Assembly: GCA_031268255.1 (NCBI GenBank)
Contig: JAIRXO010000088.1
Location: 1-20,799 of the forward strand
DNA: 20,799 nucleotides
From: Spirochaetaceae bacterium
GTDB lineage: Bacteria; Spirochaetota; Spirochaetia; Treponematales; Breznakiellaceae
Reading direction: 5' to 3'
The translations under genes were made by a program, and so were the position numbers. This document shows positions 1 through 8,177 of the stretch, one piece after another (position 1 is the first letter of the stretch; every line of letters begins with the position of its first letter). A model generated the notes under the pieces. That model searched no databases, had not been told where the DNA came from, and saw only the letters and a program-made list of their open reading frames with translations.

Positions 1-1412
1 AAGGCCAGCCCCTCCTTGTCGGAACCGTGTCCATAGAAAAATCGGAAAAAATATCGGGCCTCCTTACCCGGCGCGGTGTACGCCACGAAGTGCTCAACGC
101 GAAAAACCACGCCAGGGAAGCGGGCATCATCGCCGAGGCCGGCTCAAAAGGCGCGGTAACCATCGCGACCAATATGGCCGGACGGGGCACCGACATCAAG
201 CTCGGCGGCAACCCTGAACACCGTGCGCGTAAGCGCGCCGGAACAGAGGCCTTGCCCGATGTCTACGCGGCCATCCTTAAAGAGGAATACGCCAAATGGC
301 AGGCCGATTATGAGGAAGTCAAACGAGCCGGGGGCCTTTATGTCATCGGGACGGAACGCCACGAAAGCAGACGCATAGACAACCAGCTCAGGGGCCGTTC
401 TGGACGGCAGGGGGACCCGGGCAAAAGCAAATTCTTTATAAGCATGGATGACGAACTCATGCGGCTTTTCGGCGGCGCCAACATCAAGGGCATCATGGCC
501 AAGATAGGCATGGAACCAGGCGAGCCCATCTACCACCCCTGGCTTAACAAGAGCATAGAAAAGGCCCAAAAAAAGGTTGAAGAGAGAAACTTCGAGATAC
601 GCAAGCATCTCCTTGAATATGACGATGTGCTTAACCAGCAGCGCAAATTTATCTATGAACAGCGGGACGCCATACTCAGCGACAAGGAACTCAAGGCCAG
701 GGTCAATGACGCTACCGCCGATATGATACATCAGACCCTGGGCGAATATTCCCTCAAACACCGGGACGATGCCGAGGCCAGGAGCGGCCTCGCCTCGTAC
801 CTTAAAGAAAAATTCGGCTATACCCTCGCCGGAGGGGAACATATCAATCCCGAAAAGCTGGAAGCGGAGCTGTGCGGCGATCTGGAAAAGGAACTGGACG
901 AAAAAGAAGCCCTCGTGGGCAGCGCCAATCTCAACGCCTATATCAGATTCCAGTACCTTCAATTTATAGACCGGAAATGGCTTGATCACCTTGAAAGCAT
1001 GGAAGCCCTCAGGGAAGCGGTGTACCTGCGCAGCTACGGCCAGAAAAATCCCCTCACCGAGTACAAGATTGAAGGTTTTGAAATTTTTGACCGCATGATC
1101 GACTCGATACGGCAGGAAATAGCCTCCCGGGTTCACCTGGTGCGTATACAGCAGGCCGGAGAGAGGGAGGCCAAGTCCCGTTCCCTGGCAACGGTCCAGC
1201 AGGCCAACCACGGTTCCATTGACGCATTCAGCCAGAGCGGCCCCGCCCAGGCGGGGGATAGTCCCCAGGGCAGGCTGCCCGCCCAGGGGCGGCCCCAGTC
1301 ACGGGGGCAGACCGCGCCGGTTACCGTAGTCCGTTCGGTTCCCAAAGTGGGCAGGAACGAGCTCTGTCCCTGCGGTTCGGGCAAAAAATACAAGCATTGC
1401 CACGGCCGTTAG
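1..1412 (+). CDS. secA: SecA preprotein translocase ATPase (5' end outside window)
   Basis: This is the C-terminal part of SecA, the cytoplasmic ATPase that drives unfolded preproteins through SecYEG. The frame is already open at base 3 and reads GQPLLVGTVSIEKSE, so the gene starts outside the window; the GTG at 27 is an internal Val, not a start. About 469 residues are present, roughly half of a normal SecA. Visible are the second nucleotide-binding fold with motif V (MAGRGTDIKLGG, near 171-206) and motif VI with its arginine fingers (QLRGRSGRQGDPG, near 381-421), then the helical scaffold (QFIDRKWLDHLESMEALREA). A Gln/Gly/Pro-rich linker (about 1225-1320) leads to the C-terminal zinc motif CPCGSGKKYKHCH, which binds SecB and phospholipids in other bacteria. 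No rho-independent terminator follows; the next gene has its own promoter. Confidence 0.98.
   Translation, partial: GQPLLVGTVSIEKSEKISGLLTRRGVRHEVLNAKNHAREAGIIAEAGSKGAVTIATNMAGRGTDIKLGGNPEHRARKRAGTEALPDVYAAILKEEYAKWQADYEEVKRAGGLYVIGTERHESRRIDNQLRGRSGRQGDPGKSKFFISMDDELMRLFGGANIKGIMAKIGMEPGEPIYHPWLNKSIEKAQKKVEERNFEIRKHLLEYDDVLNQQRKFIYEQRDAILSDKELKARVNDATADMIHQTLGEYSLKHRDDAEARSGLASYLKEKFGYTLAGGEHINPEKLEAELCGDLEKELDEKEALVGSANLNAYIRFQYLQFIDRKWLDHLESMEALREAVYLRSYGQKNPLTEYKIEGFEIFDRMIDSIRQEIASRVHLVRIQQAGEREAKSRSLATVQQANHGSIDAFSQSGPAQAGDSPQGRLPAQGRPQSRGQTAPVTVVRSVPKVGRNELCPCGSGKKYKHCHGR
1241..1289 (+). repeat. GC-rich inverted repeats inside the secA linker
   Basis: Two short inverted repeats lie in the codons for the SecA linker. 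CCCCGC (1241-1246) pairs with GCGGGG (1251-1256) around a 4-base loop. GGGCA (1268-1272) pairs with TGCCC (1276-1280) around a 3-base loop and is flanked by CCCC (1263-1266) and GGGG (1286-1289). They lie inside the coding sequence and lack a following T-run, so they are not a terminator. They may simply reflect GC-rich Gly/Pro/Arg codons. Confidence 0.5.
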
Positions 1413-1426
1413 GCCATAACTACCCT

Positions 1427-1454
1427 TTGCAAACTCAAGTTTCTCTGGTATAAT
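1427..1454 (+). promoter_or_regulatory. Probable sigma-70 promoter with extended -10
   Basis: A TTGCAA box (1427-1432) stands 16 bases before a perfect TATAAT (1449-1454), which is preceded by TGG and so forms an extended -10 (TGnTATAAT). Transcription would begin near 1461, leaving a leader of about 17 bases before the ATG at 1478. It is the best promoter-like sequence I found and separates secA from the TPR-greA-VWA unit downstream. Confidence 0.75.
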
Positions 1455-1477
1455 GAAAAATCACTATTTGTACCAGA

Positions 1478-2467
1478 ATGGGGCAAAGTATTCAAGTCAT
1501 GGACACAGGCGCACAGATCAGGGAACTTATAGAAAGGGCGTATGCCGCATTGGACAGTTCCGACGCGTCAAGCGCCCTCCTGGGCCTTGAAGAAGCCCTG
1601 CGCCTGGACTTTGAGGATGCCGAAGTGGTTTACGCCCTTAAATGCGTCAACTGGTGGCTTGAAAAGACCAGGGAGCTTGAGCGGATTACGGACGCCTACG
1701 ACAGGGGGGGCTATATACTCTCCCAGTGGAACGCCTTCTGCGTCTTTCTGCGCCGCATAGGCGGGGGTTTTGACCGCTGCGTATTCGCCGTAAGGCGTTA
1801 TGTGTTTTCCACAGCCCTCAGGTCCTTTCAGGATATACTGGGGAGCGGGGCAAACGAGCATGATCCGGGGCTGTTGCTGCAAATAGGCCGCTGTTACAAG
1901 GGTATAGGGAATTACGAACAGGCCCTGAAATACCTTGAACAGGCGGCGCGGTTCAGGCGGGAGGACGGGGAAACCCTGGCCCATCTGGCCGACGTAAACG
2001 CCCTCCTGGGGGATGCCAGGGCCGCCAAGGCCCTGTTCAGGGAGGCTTTTTTCGCCGATCCCCAGGGGATTGATCTTTGCGCCCTCGAATCAGAAATGAT
2101 TCTCGTTCTGGAGGGGCGGCTGCGGGAGCTTGGCTATGACGGCCCTGAACTCGCGGAATGGATTCCCATATACGGAGCCCTTTGGGGTGTTTTTTCAGTC
2201 CGGCGTGAATTAAAACAGGCCGAACTGGGAAGGCTCAAGCAGTCCATCTTTGTTCTGGAGAACGAACTCCGCAGGGAAGGCGTTGGCGGGCGGGGCGGGA
2301 CGACAGGACGGCGGGAAGGACAACCGGCCCTGCCGAGGCTTATCAACCGGTATTTTTGGCTCTTGGATCATTATATCAACAAGGCCGAAAATCCTGAATT
2401 GATCGAAGAAACGATGTTGAAGATAAAAGTTCTGGACCCGGATATTTATGAACAGTACCGGCGCTAG
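1478..2467 (+). CDS. TPR-repeat protein preceding greA
   Basis: A 329-residue soluble protein without signal peptide or obvious membrane segment. Residues about 131-196 form at least two tetratricopeptide repeats (LLLQIGRCYKGIGNYEQALK, then LAHLADVNALLGDARAAKALF); the N-terminal 60 residues are also helical and TPR-like. A short Gly/Arg-rich stretch (about 267-281) separates a final helical segment ending in YEQYRR. TPRs bind proteins, so a scaffold role is likely, but I recognise no specific function. It is first in the unit behind the extended -10 promoter and 26 bases before greA, whose N-terminal half is also TPR-like, which suggests the two act together (inference). The start is uncertain: neither ATG 1478 nor ATG 1499 has a good Shine-Dalgarno sequence; 1478 gives the longer product. 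Confidence 0.85.
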   Translation: MGQSIQVMDTGAQIRELIERAYAALDSSDASSALLGLEEALRLDFEDAEVVYALKCVNWWLEKTRELERITDAYDRGGYILSQWNAFCVFLRRIGGGFDRCVFAVRRYVFSTALRSFQDILGSGANEHDPGLLLQIGRCYKGIGNYEQALKYLEQAARFRREDGETLAHLADVNALLGDARAAKALFREAFFADPQGIDLCALESEMILVLEGRLRELGYDGPELAEWIPIYGALWGVFSVRRELKQAELGRLKQSIFVLENELRREGVGGRGGTTGRREGQPALPRLINRYFWLLDHYINKAENPELIEETMLKIKVLDPDIYEQYRR

Positions 2468-2493
2468 AAAGCAAGAACGCGAGGAGTTGAACG

Positions 2494-5184
2494 ATGTCTG
2501 AAGGTCTCCTTAATGGTGTACAGGAAATGCTGAATGAGGAAAAGTGGACCAGGGCCACCCTCAGCAATTATTCGACCGGGCAGTTTAAGGAATTGGACCA
2601 AATCCTTAAAAACGCCCGGGACGAAAAAGTTACTGACGAATTAAAAAAACTCTCTGACGAACATCTGGTGCATACCAAGAACAGCATCATAGCCCTGTAC
2701 CTTTCGGGCATGATAGCCCTGTCGCGGCAGATCATTGACGACGCCGCACTTACCAATCTTGTCTCTATTTTTGTGGACAACCACAAATGGGGTATAGTCA
2801 AATACTTGAGTGAACGTATCCTTGATTACGGCGAGTCCAAATTCGCCCTGCGCATGCTCGCCGAGTGTTACAAAAACGAAAACGAGAATGAACTCATCTA
2901 CGGCGTCTGGGAGCGGCTTGTAAAGGCGGACTACGAGGAAGCGGATATCTCCAAGTCCCTGGCCGAACATTATGAGGAGCAGGGCAGGACCGAAGAAGCG
3001 GTTGACTATTACAAAAAAGCCCTGCACCGGTATATCAACAAACAGCTTTTTACCAATGTACGGGAAATCTGGGCCAAGCTCCTTGAATACTGCCCCGAGG
3101 ACATTGATTTTTTCCTTCTTGTCCAGAAAAAAATCGCCAAAAACATCAGCGAGGAAAAAGCGGAACTGCTCCTTCAGGATGTGTACGGTTCCCTCAGAAA
3201 AAGGGACGATGTGGACCAGGCCATCACCATACTCAAGATTATACTTCAGTACGACGAGAAGGACTCCTGGGTACGCAAGGAAATCATGGACTGTTTCCGC
3301 CGGAAATATTCGGATCACAGCCAGATGGAGGAGTACATACGGATTTCCAACCTCTCCCAGAACTGGCGCAACCTGCACGAAGCCATACAGGATTTTGAAA
3401 AGCACATAGCCTTTGACAAGGGGAATTTTGTCTTTCACCGGAGCTGGAGCGTAGGCCGCATCGCCCGGGTACAGGGCGACGAGATAGTCATAGACTTCGC
3501 CAAAAAACGGGGGCACGCCATGTCCCTTAAAATGGCCGTAGACGCCCTCCAGACCCTTTCAAAAAACCATATATGGGTGCTCAAGGCGACCTGGAAAAAG
3601 GAAAAGCTCCACGACAAGGTAAAAGACGATCCCGTGTGGACCCTGAAAACCATCATCAGGAGTTTTGACAACGCCTGTGATCTCAAGCGTATCAAGGGCG
3701 AGCTTGTTCCCGGCGTACTTTCCCCGGGCGAGTGGACCACCTGGAGTTCCAGAGCCAGGGACATACTCAAGTCCGATCCTTCCTTTGGTGTCAGCCCGGA
3801 CAATATTGACCTTTACATAGTCAGGGAACGGCCCATAAGCGTGGAAGAAAAACTCTACACCCAGTTTAAGGCCGAAAAAAACTTTTTTGACCGTATTGCC
3901 ACCCTGCGGGATTTTGCCGCCCAAAAGGACGCCGAACCGGATTCGGAGTACTTTACCGAAATGTTTAATTACTTTCTGGTTTACCTCAAATCCTACAGCC
4001 AGGTCAACGAACAGATCATGGCCTCGTTTCTTCTTGCCAAGGAACTCGCGGGACGCTTTCCCCACTTGACCCAGGCGCTCCAGCTTAACTTCCTCGACCT
4101 TTTCCGTCACGCGCCGGACGCGGGAGAATTGTTTGACGGCCTTAAAGACACAAAACTCAAGGAAGAATTCCTTAACCACATAAAACTTTTTGTCCCCGAA
4201 TGGGCCGATATATATATAAAGCTCTTCTCCCATGTGCAGCTCACGTCCATCATCGCCAGCCTCCGCAAGGAAGGCCATGAGCAAAAACTGGTTGACATGG
4301 TAAAGACCTGCTTTGAGAACTACCGGGACAACAAGGAAGCGGTTGTGTGGATTTTCAAAAACCTCAGATCCGAAAACTGGTTCAGCCGGACAGGGATTCC
4401 GGAGGAAAAACAGCATATCGCCCTCATTCCCATTCTTGACCTGAGTTTCAGGGACATAGAAAACCACCGGAACACCACCGAAAACCGCAAGACCAACAAG
4501 CAGGTTTTAGCCATACTTTTTAAGGAAAATCTGGTTGATTCCTTTATGGACGGGGCGGACCAGGATACCATAACCCGCATCTATACCCTCATTGATGACG
4601 TAAAGGACCTGGACCCGGCGGAAAAACTCAGGCTCAAAAGCGTCATACTGGACAGAGACCCGGATTTCAGATTCCTCGGCGAAGATACCGGGAAGGCGGT
4701 CATGCCCCGGGGCCTGCTCGTTACCATGAACATGTATACGGAAAAACAAAAACAGCTTCAGCACATCATGGATGTGGAGGTGCCGAATAATTCCAAGGAA
4801 ATCGCCTTTGCCCTTTCCCTTGGAGACCTGAGGGAAAACGCCGAGTACAAGGCGGCAAAGGAAAAGCAGGAAATACTCAATTCTACCGTCGCCAAACTCA
4901 AAGAGGAGATAGAACGCTCCCAGCTCTTTGACCCCGCCTCCATCAATACCGGCAGGGTGTCCTTTGGCACCCGGGTACTCCTGGCCAATGAAAGCTCAGG
5001 CGGCGAAGAAGAATACACCATACTGGGTCCCTGGGAATCTGACCCGGAAAACAGGATAATTTCCTATCTTTCTCCCTTTGGAGGAGTTATACTGAATAAG
5101 AAAATAGGCGAAACCTTCGACTTTTCCATCAATGACCAGAAAATCGCCTACAGGGTAAGAGAGATTTCCGCGGCTTCATTCTAA
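2494..5184 (+). CDS. greA: Long-form GreA transcript cleavage factor with N-terminal TPR-like region
   Basis: GreA stimulates cleavage of backtracked RNA by RNA polymerase. The last 150 residues (about 747-896) are a complete GreA: the coiled-coil hairpin carries GDLRENAEY at 777-785, with the two tip acidic residues D778 and E781 that complete the polymerase active site. The FKBP-like C-terminal domain follows (YTILGPWESDP from 841, then YLSPFGGVILNKKIGE). Ordinary GreA is about 158 residues; this protein has 896. The extra 740 residues are mostly helical with a TPR near 150-180, and a short beta segment near 316-345 (SVGRIARVQGDEIVIDFAKK) resembles a KOW/Tudor-type fold (inference). I recall similarly long GreA in Borrelia, Treponema and Chlamydia. 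The start has a strong GAGGAG (2481-2486) 7 bases upstream. It follows the TPR gene by 26 bases and precedes the VWA gene by 17. Confidence 0.95.
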   Translation: MSEGLLNGVQEMLNEEKWTRATLSNYSTGQFKELDQILKNARDEKVTDELKKLSDEHLVHTKNSIIALYLSGMIALSRQIIDDAALTNLVSIFVDNHKWGIVKYLSERILDYGESKFALRMLAECYKNENENELIYGVWERLVKADYEEADISKSLAEHYEEQGRTEEAVDYYKKALHRYINKQLFTNVREIWAKLLEYCPEDIDFFLLVQKKIAKNISEEKAELLLQDVYGSLRKRDDVDQAITILKIILQYDEKDSWVRKEIMDCFRRKYSDHSQMEEYIRISNLSQNWRNLHEAIQDFEKHIAFDKGNFVFHRSWSVGRIARVQGDEIVIDFAKKRGHAMSLKMAVDALQTLSKNHIWVLKATWKKEKLHDKVKDDPVWTLKTIIRSFDNACDLKRIKGELVPGVLSPGEWTTWSSRARDILKSDPSFGVSPDNIDLYIVRERPISVEEKLYTQFKAEKNFFDRIATLRDFAAQKDAEPDSEYFTEMFNYFLVYLKSYSQVNEQIMASFLLAKELAGRFPHLTQALQLNFLDLFRHAPDAGELFDGLKDTKLKEEFLNHIKLFVPEWADIYIKLFSHVQLTSIIASLRKEGHEQKLVDMVKTCFENYRDNKEAVVWIFKNLRSENWFSRTGIPEEKQHIALIPILDLSFRDIENHRNTTENRKTNKQVLAILFKENLVDSFMDGADQDTITRIYTLIDDVKDLDPAEKLRLKSVILDRDPDFRFLGEDTGKAVMPRGLLVTMNMYTEKQKQLQHIMDVEVPNNSKEIAFALSLGDLRENAEYKAAKEKQEILNSTVAKLKEEIERSQLFDPASINTGRVSFGTRVLLANESSGGEEEYTILGPWESDPENRIISYLSPFGGVILNKKIGETFDFSINDQKIAYRVREISAASF

Positions 5185-5201
5185 AGAAAGGCTGGAAGGA
5201 T

Positions 5202-6749
5202 ATGATGAAGAAAATACTGACGTTTTTGGTATTGTCTATGGCGTTTGGCGCGTTTTCCTGGGGACAGGAACCCGTTGACCTGGTAGTAATCCTGGATACT
5301 TCTTCCAGCATGAGTTCCTCATACAGCGAGGTAGCCGACTACCTGACCGGTCCCTTTCTCAGGGAACAACTCCGCCTGGGGGACACCTTTCATCTTATTT
5401 CCTTCGCGCTTACCCCGGCGCTGGAACTTTCCCGGCGTATAGAAGGCCGGGGGGATATTCAGACCATCATAGGCCGTCTTTTGATTCTCTATCCGGTCAA
5501 TCCCGACACCGACCTGATCTCCGCCCTGGAATATGGCCGCCGTTATGTGGCGGGGCTCCCCCAGGGAAGAACCAAAAAGGTGTTTCTCATTTCAGACGGC
5601 AGCCATGAAGTTACCGAAGGCCCCTATGCGGGAACAAGTCCCGCCGAAGCCCTCGCCCGTATAAGCGGCGCCCCTGAAACGTACAGGGCCCTGGGCGCCG
5701 ATTTCAGGTACATACCCGTGCCCCTCTCGGCTTCCCAAACAGCCCAGCCTCCAGCCTCCAGGCCGCCTTCAGGCGCGCCCGGAAGCGCGTCCCCCGCACC
5801 AGGCGTGTCTGGAGGCGCGGCCTCCTGCACATCGTCAGGAGCGGTCTCAGGCGAAAACCCAGGCTCCGCGGCGGCCCCGCTGCCGCCCGTGGGCAGTTCA
5901 GGACCGGACGGCCGGCCGGAAACGCCGGGCGGGCTTCCCGCGGATGGTAACGCCCAGGAACTTGTCCCGCTTTCTCAGACCCCGGCGGATATCCCGCAAT
6001 CAGGCGGCGATCTTCCCCGGACGCCGGACGAAATTTCAGAGAGCGGAACCGGGGGGATTCCAGCCGGAAGCGGCGTACCCCAGGTTCTCCCGGCTGCGGC
6101 GGGAAGCGCCTTTCGCATACCCCTGCCGCTCATCATAGGAATCATCGCCGCGGCCATTGTCATCCTGGCCCTCATACTCCTCATCATGGGCGGAAGGCTC
6201 CAGAGATCGCCAAACCGCGCCATGGCCCAGGCAGCCTCGGGCAATTACCGGGAAGAAGATAGTCAAAGAACCAGGGAGAACGCCGCCCTCCTGGCAAGCT
6301 ACGCGGCAAACCAGCGCAAGGGAGGCAGCCCCCCCTCAAACCGCAGGCCGGCCTCAAACCTTTCGCCTAACGGGCCCCTGATGCTTTCCCTCTTTGTCGC
6401 CGACCAAAACACCGCCATAGGCAAGCGGAATATACACACCGTTAAACAGGGCTATACCTTCAGCGTAGGCGGCGGCAGATCCGATTTCCTCATATTCCTC
6501 GTCCCCATACCGCCCCACATTGCCGATGTACGGTATGACGGCAATAATTGTACGTTTATACCCCGCAAAAGCCAGTACTTCCCGGACCTGGGTTCCAGCC
6601 AGCTTCCCAACTGCATAGACCAAAACATCAGGGTTATTTCGGATAAAAAGTACGAACTCCACATACGCGTCGAGCGATACCAGGACCCGCTGATAACCCT
6701 TAACCGCATGCTTCACTCGATAGAACTCCCCGGCCTGCCTGAGTTTTAG
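5202..6749 (+). CDS. Exported VWA-domain protein with Pro/Gly-rich linker, one TM helix and FHA-like C-terminal domain
   Basis: A 515-residue protein of unknown role. Residues 1-21 are a signal peptide (MMKKILTFLVLSMAFGAFSWG). A von Willebrand factor A domain follows (about 25-175) with the metal site: DTSSS at 32-36 (D32, S34, S36), T103 in NPDTDLIS and D132 in LISDGS. Residues about 178-300 are a Pro/Ser/Gly/Ala-rich linker coded by very GC-rich DNA. A single hydrophobic helix (about 306-329) is followed by a basic, low-complexity stretch and a beta-rich domain (about 390-492). That domain has a GGGRSD turn and PPHIADVRYDG, which recalls an FHA fold; this is a tentative structural reading. 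The VWA domain would face the periplasm and the last domain the cytoplasm. ATG 5202 and ATG 5205 are both possible; GGAAGGA (5194-5200) fits 5205 slightly better. It converges with the minus-strand run. Confidence 0.85.
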   Translation: MMKKILTFLVLSMAFGAFSWGQEPVDLVVILDTSSSMSSSYSEVADYLTGPFLREQLRLGDTFHLISFALTPALELSRRIEGRGDIQTIIGRLLILYPVNPDTDLISALEYGRRYVAGLPQGRTKKVFLISDGSHEVTEGPYAGTSPAEALARISGAPETYRALGADFRYIPVPLSASQTAQPPASRPPSGAPGSASPAPGVSGGAASCTSSGAVSGENPGSAAAPLPPVGSSGPDGRPETPGGLPADGNAQELVPLSQTPADIPQSGGDLPRTPDEISESGTGGIPAGSGVPQVLPAAAGSAFRIPLPLIIGIIAAAIVILALILLIMGGRLQRSPNRAMAQAASGNYREEDSQRTRENAALLASYAANQRKGGSPPSNRRPASNLSPNGPLMLSLFVADQNTAIGKRNIHTVKQGYTFSVGGGRSDFLIFLVPIPPHIADVRYDGNNCTFIPRKSQYFPDLGSSQLPNCIDQNIRVISDKKYELHIRVERYQDPLITLNRMLHSIELPGLPEF

Positions 6750-6758
6750 GAACCATCC

Positions 6759-8153
6759 TCAATAGGTCCACTGTATAAACAGGTTGGCCGTGTTGATGGA
6801 ATTCCGTATGGAAGGGGCGGCGTCATAGCGGCTGCTCAGGAGCATAAAGGTGTCTTTAATCCCGACCGAGAGAATCGGGGTAAGCGGATAGGAATAGGAA
6901 AGCTGGGTGTAATAAAACCTGGTGCTGCCTGCGGCTTCTTTCACGAGAGAAGGAATTGTCCACATCTGGTAAAAAATAAATCCGGCGTCAAGCCTGCCCA
7001 GCGAGGCATGGCTGAGGGTCAGAAAGGTTTTTAGATTGCCGCCTGTGGCATAATCGGCGTATATGTCGTCGGGACCGTCATACGAAGGATAATTTCCGTT
7101 TCCCCAGGCGATCCAGCCCAGATGGGTTTTTACATCGAGGACCAGGGACGGGGAAACAATATAGCGCAGCTTAAATGTCCAGTCGAGGGAATTGGCCGAA
7201 ATATTCAAATTTGAATATCCGAGATTGTCCTGAAAATCATTACTGGTGTTGAAAAAGTCAAAATGCAGGCTCAAGCCGGTACTTGCCTTTGCCCTGTCGC
7301 CTGTCAGCGCGTCAAAAGAAACCAGATAGGCGTCGGAAATGATATTCGCGCTGTACCATTCGGGCAGAAGGCCGTGAAAGGCAAAGCTCGCTTCAAAATG
7401 TTCAAAGGGAACCGTCCCCGGATTGCCGAAAGGGTTTCCGTAGACGAGGCTGGTTGCCATGCCGTAATTTGGCATATCCCACCTGTCCTTGCGGCTTCCG
7501 CCGTTATAAAATCCCGCTCTGGTATACCCGAAATCGCTGCTAAAGGAAAGATACGGGACCCTGCCGCCGCTGTAACTTTGGTACCGGTTTACCACCAGGT
7601 CCTGAAAGCGGTCCATGGGGCTTAAAAGGGTGGTAGCGGTCACGGCAAGCACGCGGGGCTGGTTAAATTCCCGGTAGATACGGTGTACCATCTCGCCCAG
7701 AGAAGCGCCGCCTATGGTTGTCGTTACAAAATCATTCAGGGCGGGCCTCGCGCTTTCAAAAAAAATCTCCCAGGTGGAACTGCCCAAAACGGTAAAAAAG
7801 AGGGACTGATAAAACGTAAAGCCGTTGGTCCGTCCCGAGACGAAATAAATAGAGCCCTGATACGGATGACCGGCCTGATTAATATGAAAGCGGTCTATCG
7901 CCTCCCAGCGCCATGAGGAAAGCAAGAGGTTCTCTCTGGCGGTCTGTGGCGAGACAGACGAAAAACTTGTCCCCGCGGCGGTGATTCCTAAAAAGAGGGT
8001 AAGATTACTCAACAAGGTCTCCCATGAGGCCAAAGCTGCGCGGACAAAGGGCCCTCCCTGACGGGCAGCCGGTGCTTCGCCTCCATCAGGAAAAACCGGC
8101 GCGGCAAGGTTCCCCCATATAATCACAAGCAGGAAAAAACTCAGTCGTTTCAT
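6759..8153 (-). CDS. DUF3943-type predicted outer-membrane beta-barrel protein
   Basis: A 464-residue exported protein. Residues 1-22 are a signal peptide (MKRLSFFLLVIIWGNLAAPV). Residues about 86-160 match the DUF3943 pattern as I know it: DRFHINQAGHPYQGSIYF, then GRTNGFTFYQSLFFTVLGS, TWEIFFE, a TTTIGGASLGEM segment and a following short helix. The remaining 300 residues are rich in alternating aromatic/polar stretches typical of membrane beta strands, and the protein ends in FIQWTY with a terminal aromatic residue, as many outer-membrane barrels do. Function is unknown; insertion in the outer membrane is inferred. It is the last gene of the minus-strand run, 24 bases after the HEAT gene, with AAAGGAA upstream of its ATG. 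Its stop lies 9 bases from the stop of the convergent VWA gene and no terminator is visible. Confidence 0.85.
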   Translation of the reverse strand: MKRLSFFLLVIIWGNLAAPVFPDGGEAPAARQGGPFVRAALASWETLLSNLTLFLGITAAGTSFSSVSPQTARENLLLSSWRWEAIDRFHINQAGHPYQGSIYFVSGRTNGFTFYQSLFFTVLGSSTWEIFFESARPALNDFVTTTIGGASLGEMVHRIYREFNQPRVLAVTATTLLSPMDRFQDLVVNRYQSYSGGRVPYLSFSSDFGYTRAGFYNGGSRKDRWDMPNYGMATSLVYGNPFGNPGTVPFEHFEASFAFHGLLPEWYSANIISDAYLVSFDALTGDRAKASTGLSLHFDFFNTSNDFQDNLGYSNLNISANSLDWTFKLRYIVSPSLVLDVKTHLGWIAWGNGNYPSYDGPDDIYADYATGGNLKTFLTLSHASLGRLDAGFIFYQMWTIPSLVKEAAGSTRFYYTQLSYSYPLTPILSVGIKDTFMLLSSRYDAAPSIRNSINTANLFIQWTY

Positions 8154-8177
8154 ATAGTTCCTTTATTTTGTACACGT

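Noticed and set aside
144..1211. Long open frame (355 codons) on the minus strand opposite secA
   Set aside because: It lies fully antisense to the conserved SecA coding sequence and its product resembles no family I know; such frames arise from codon bias in GC-rich genes.
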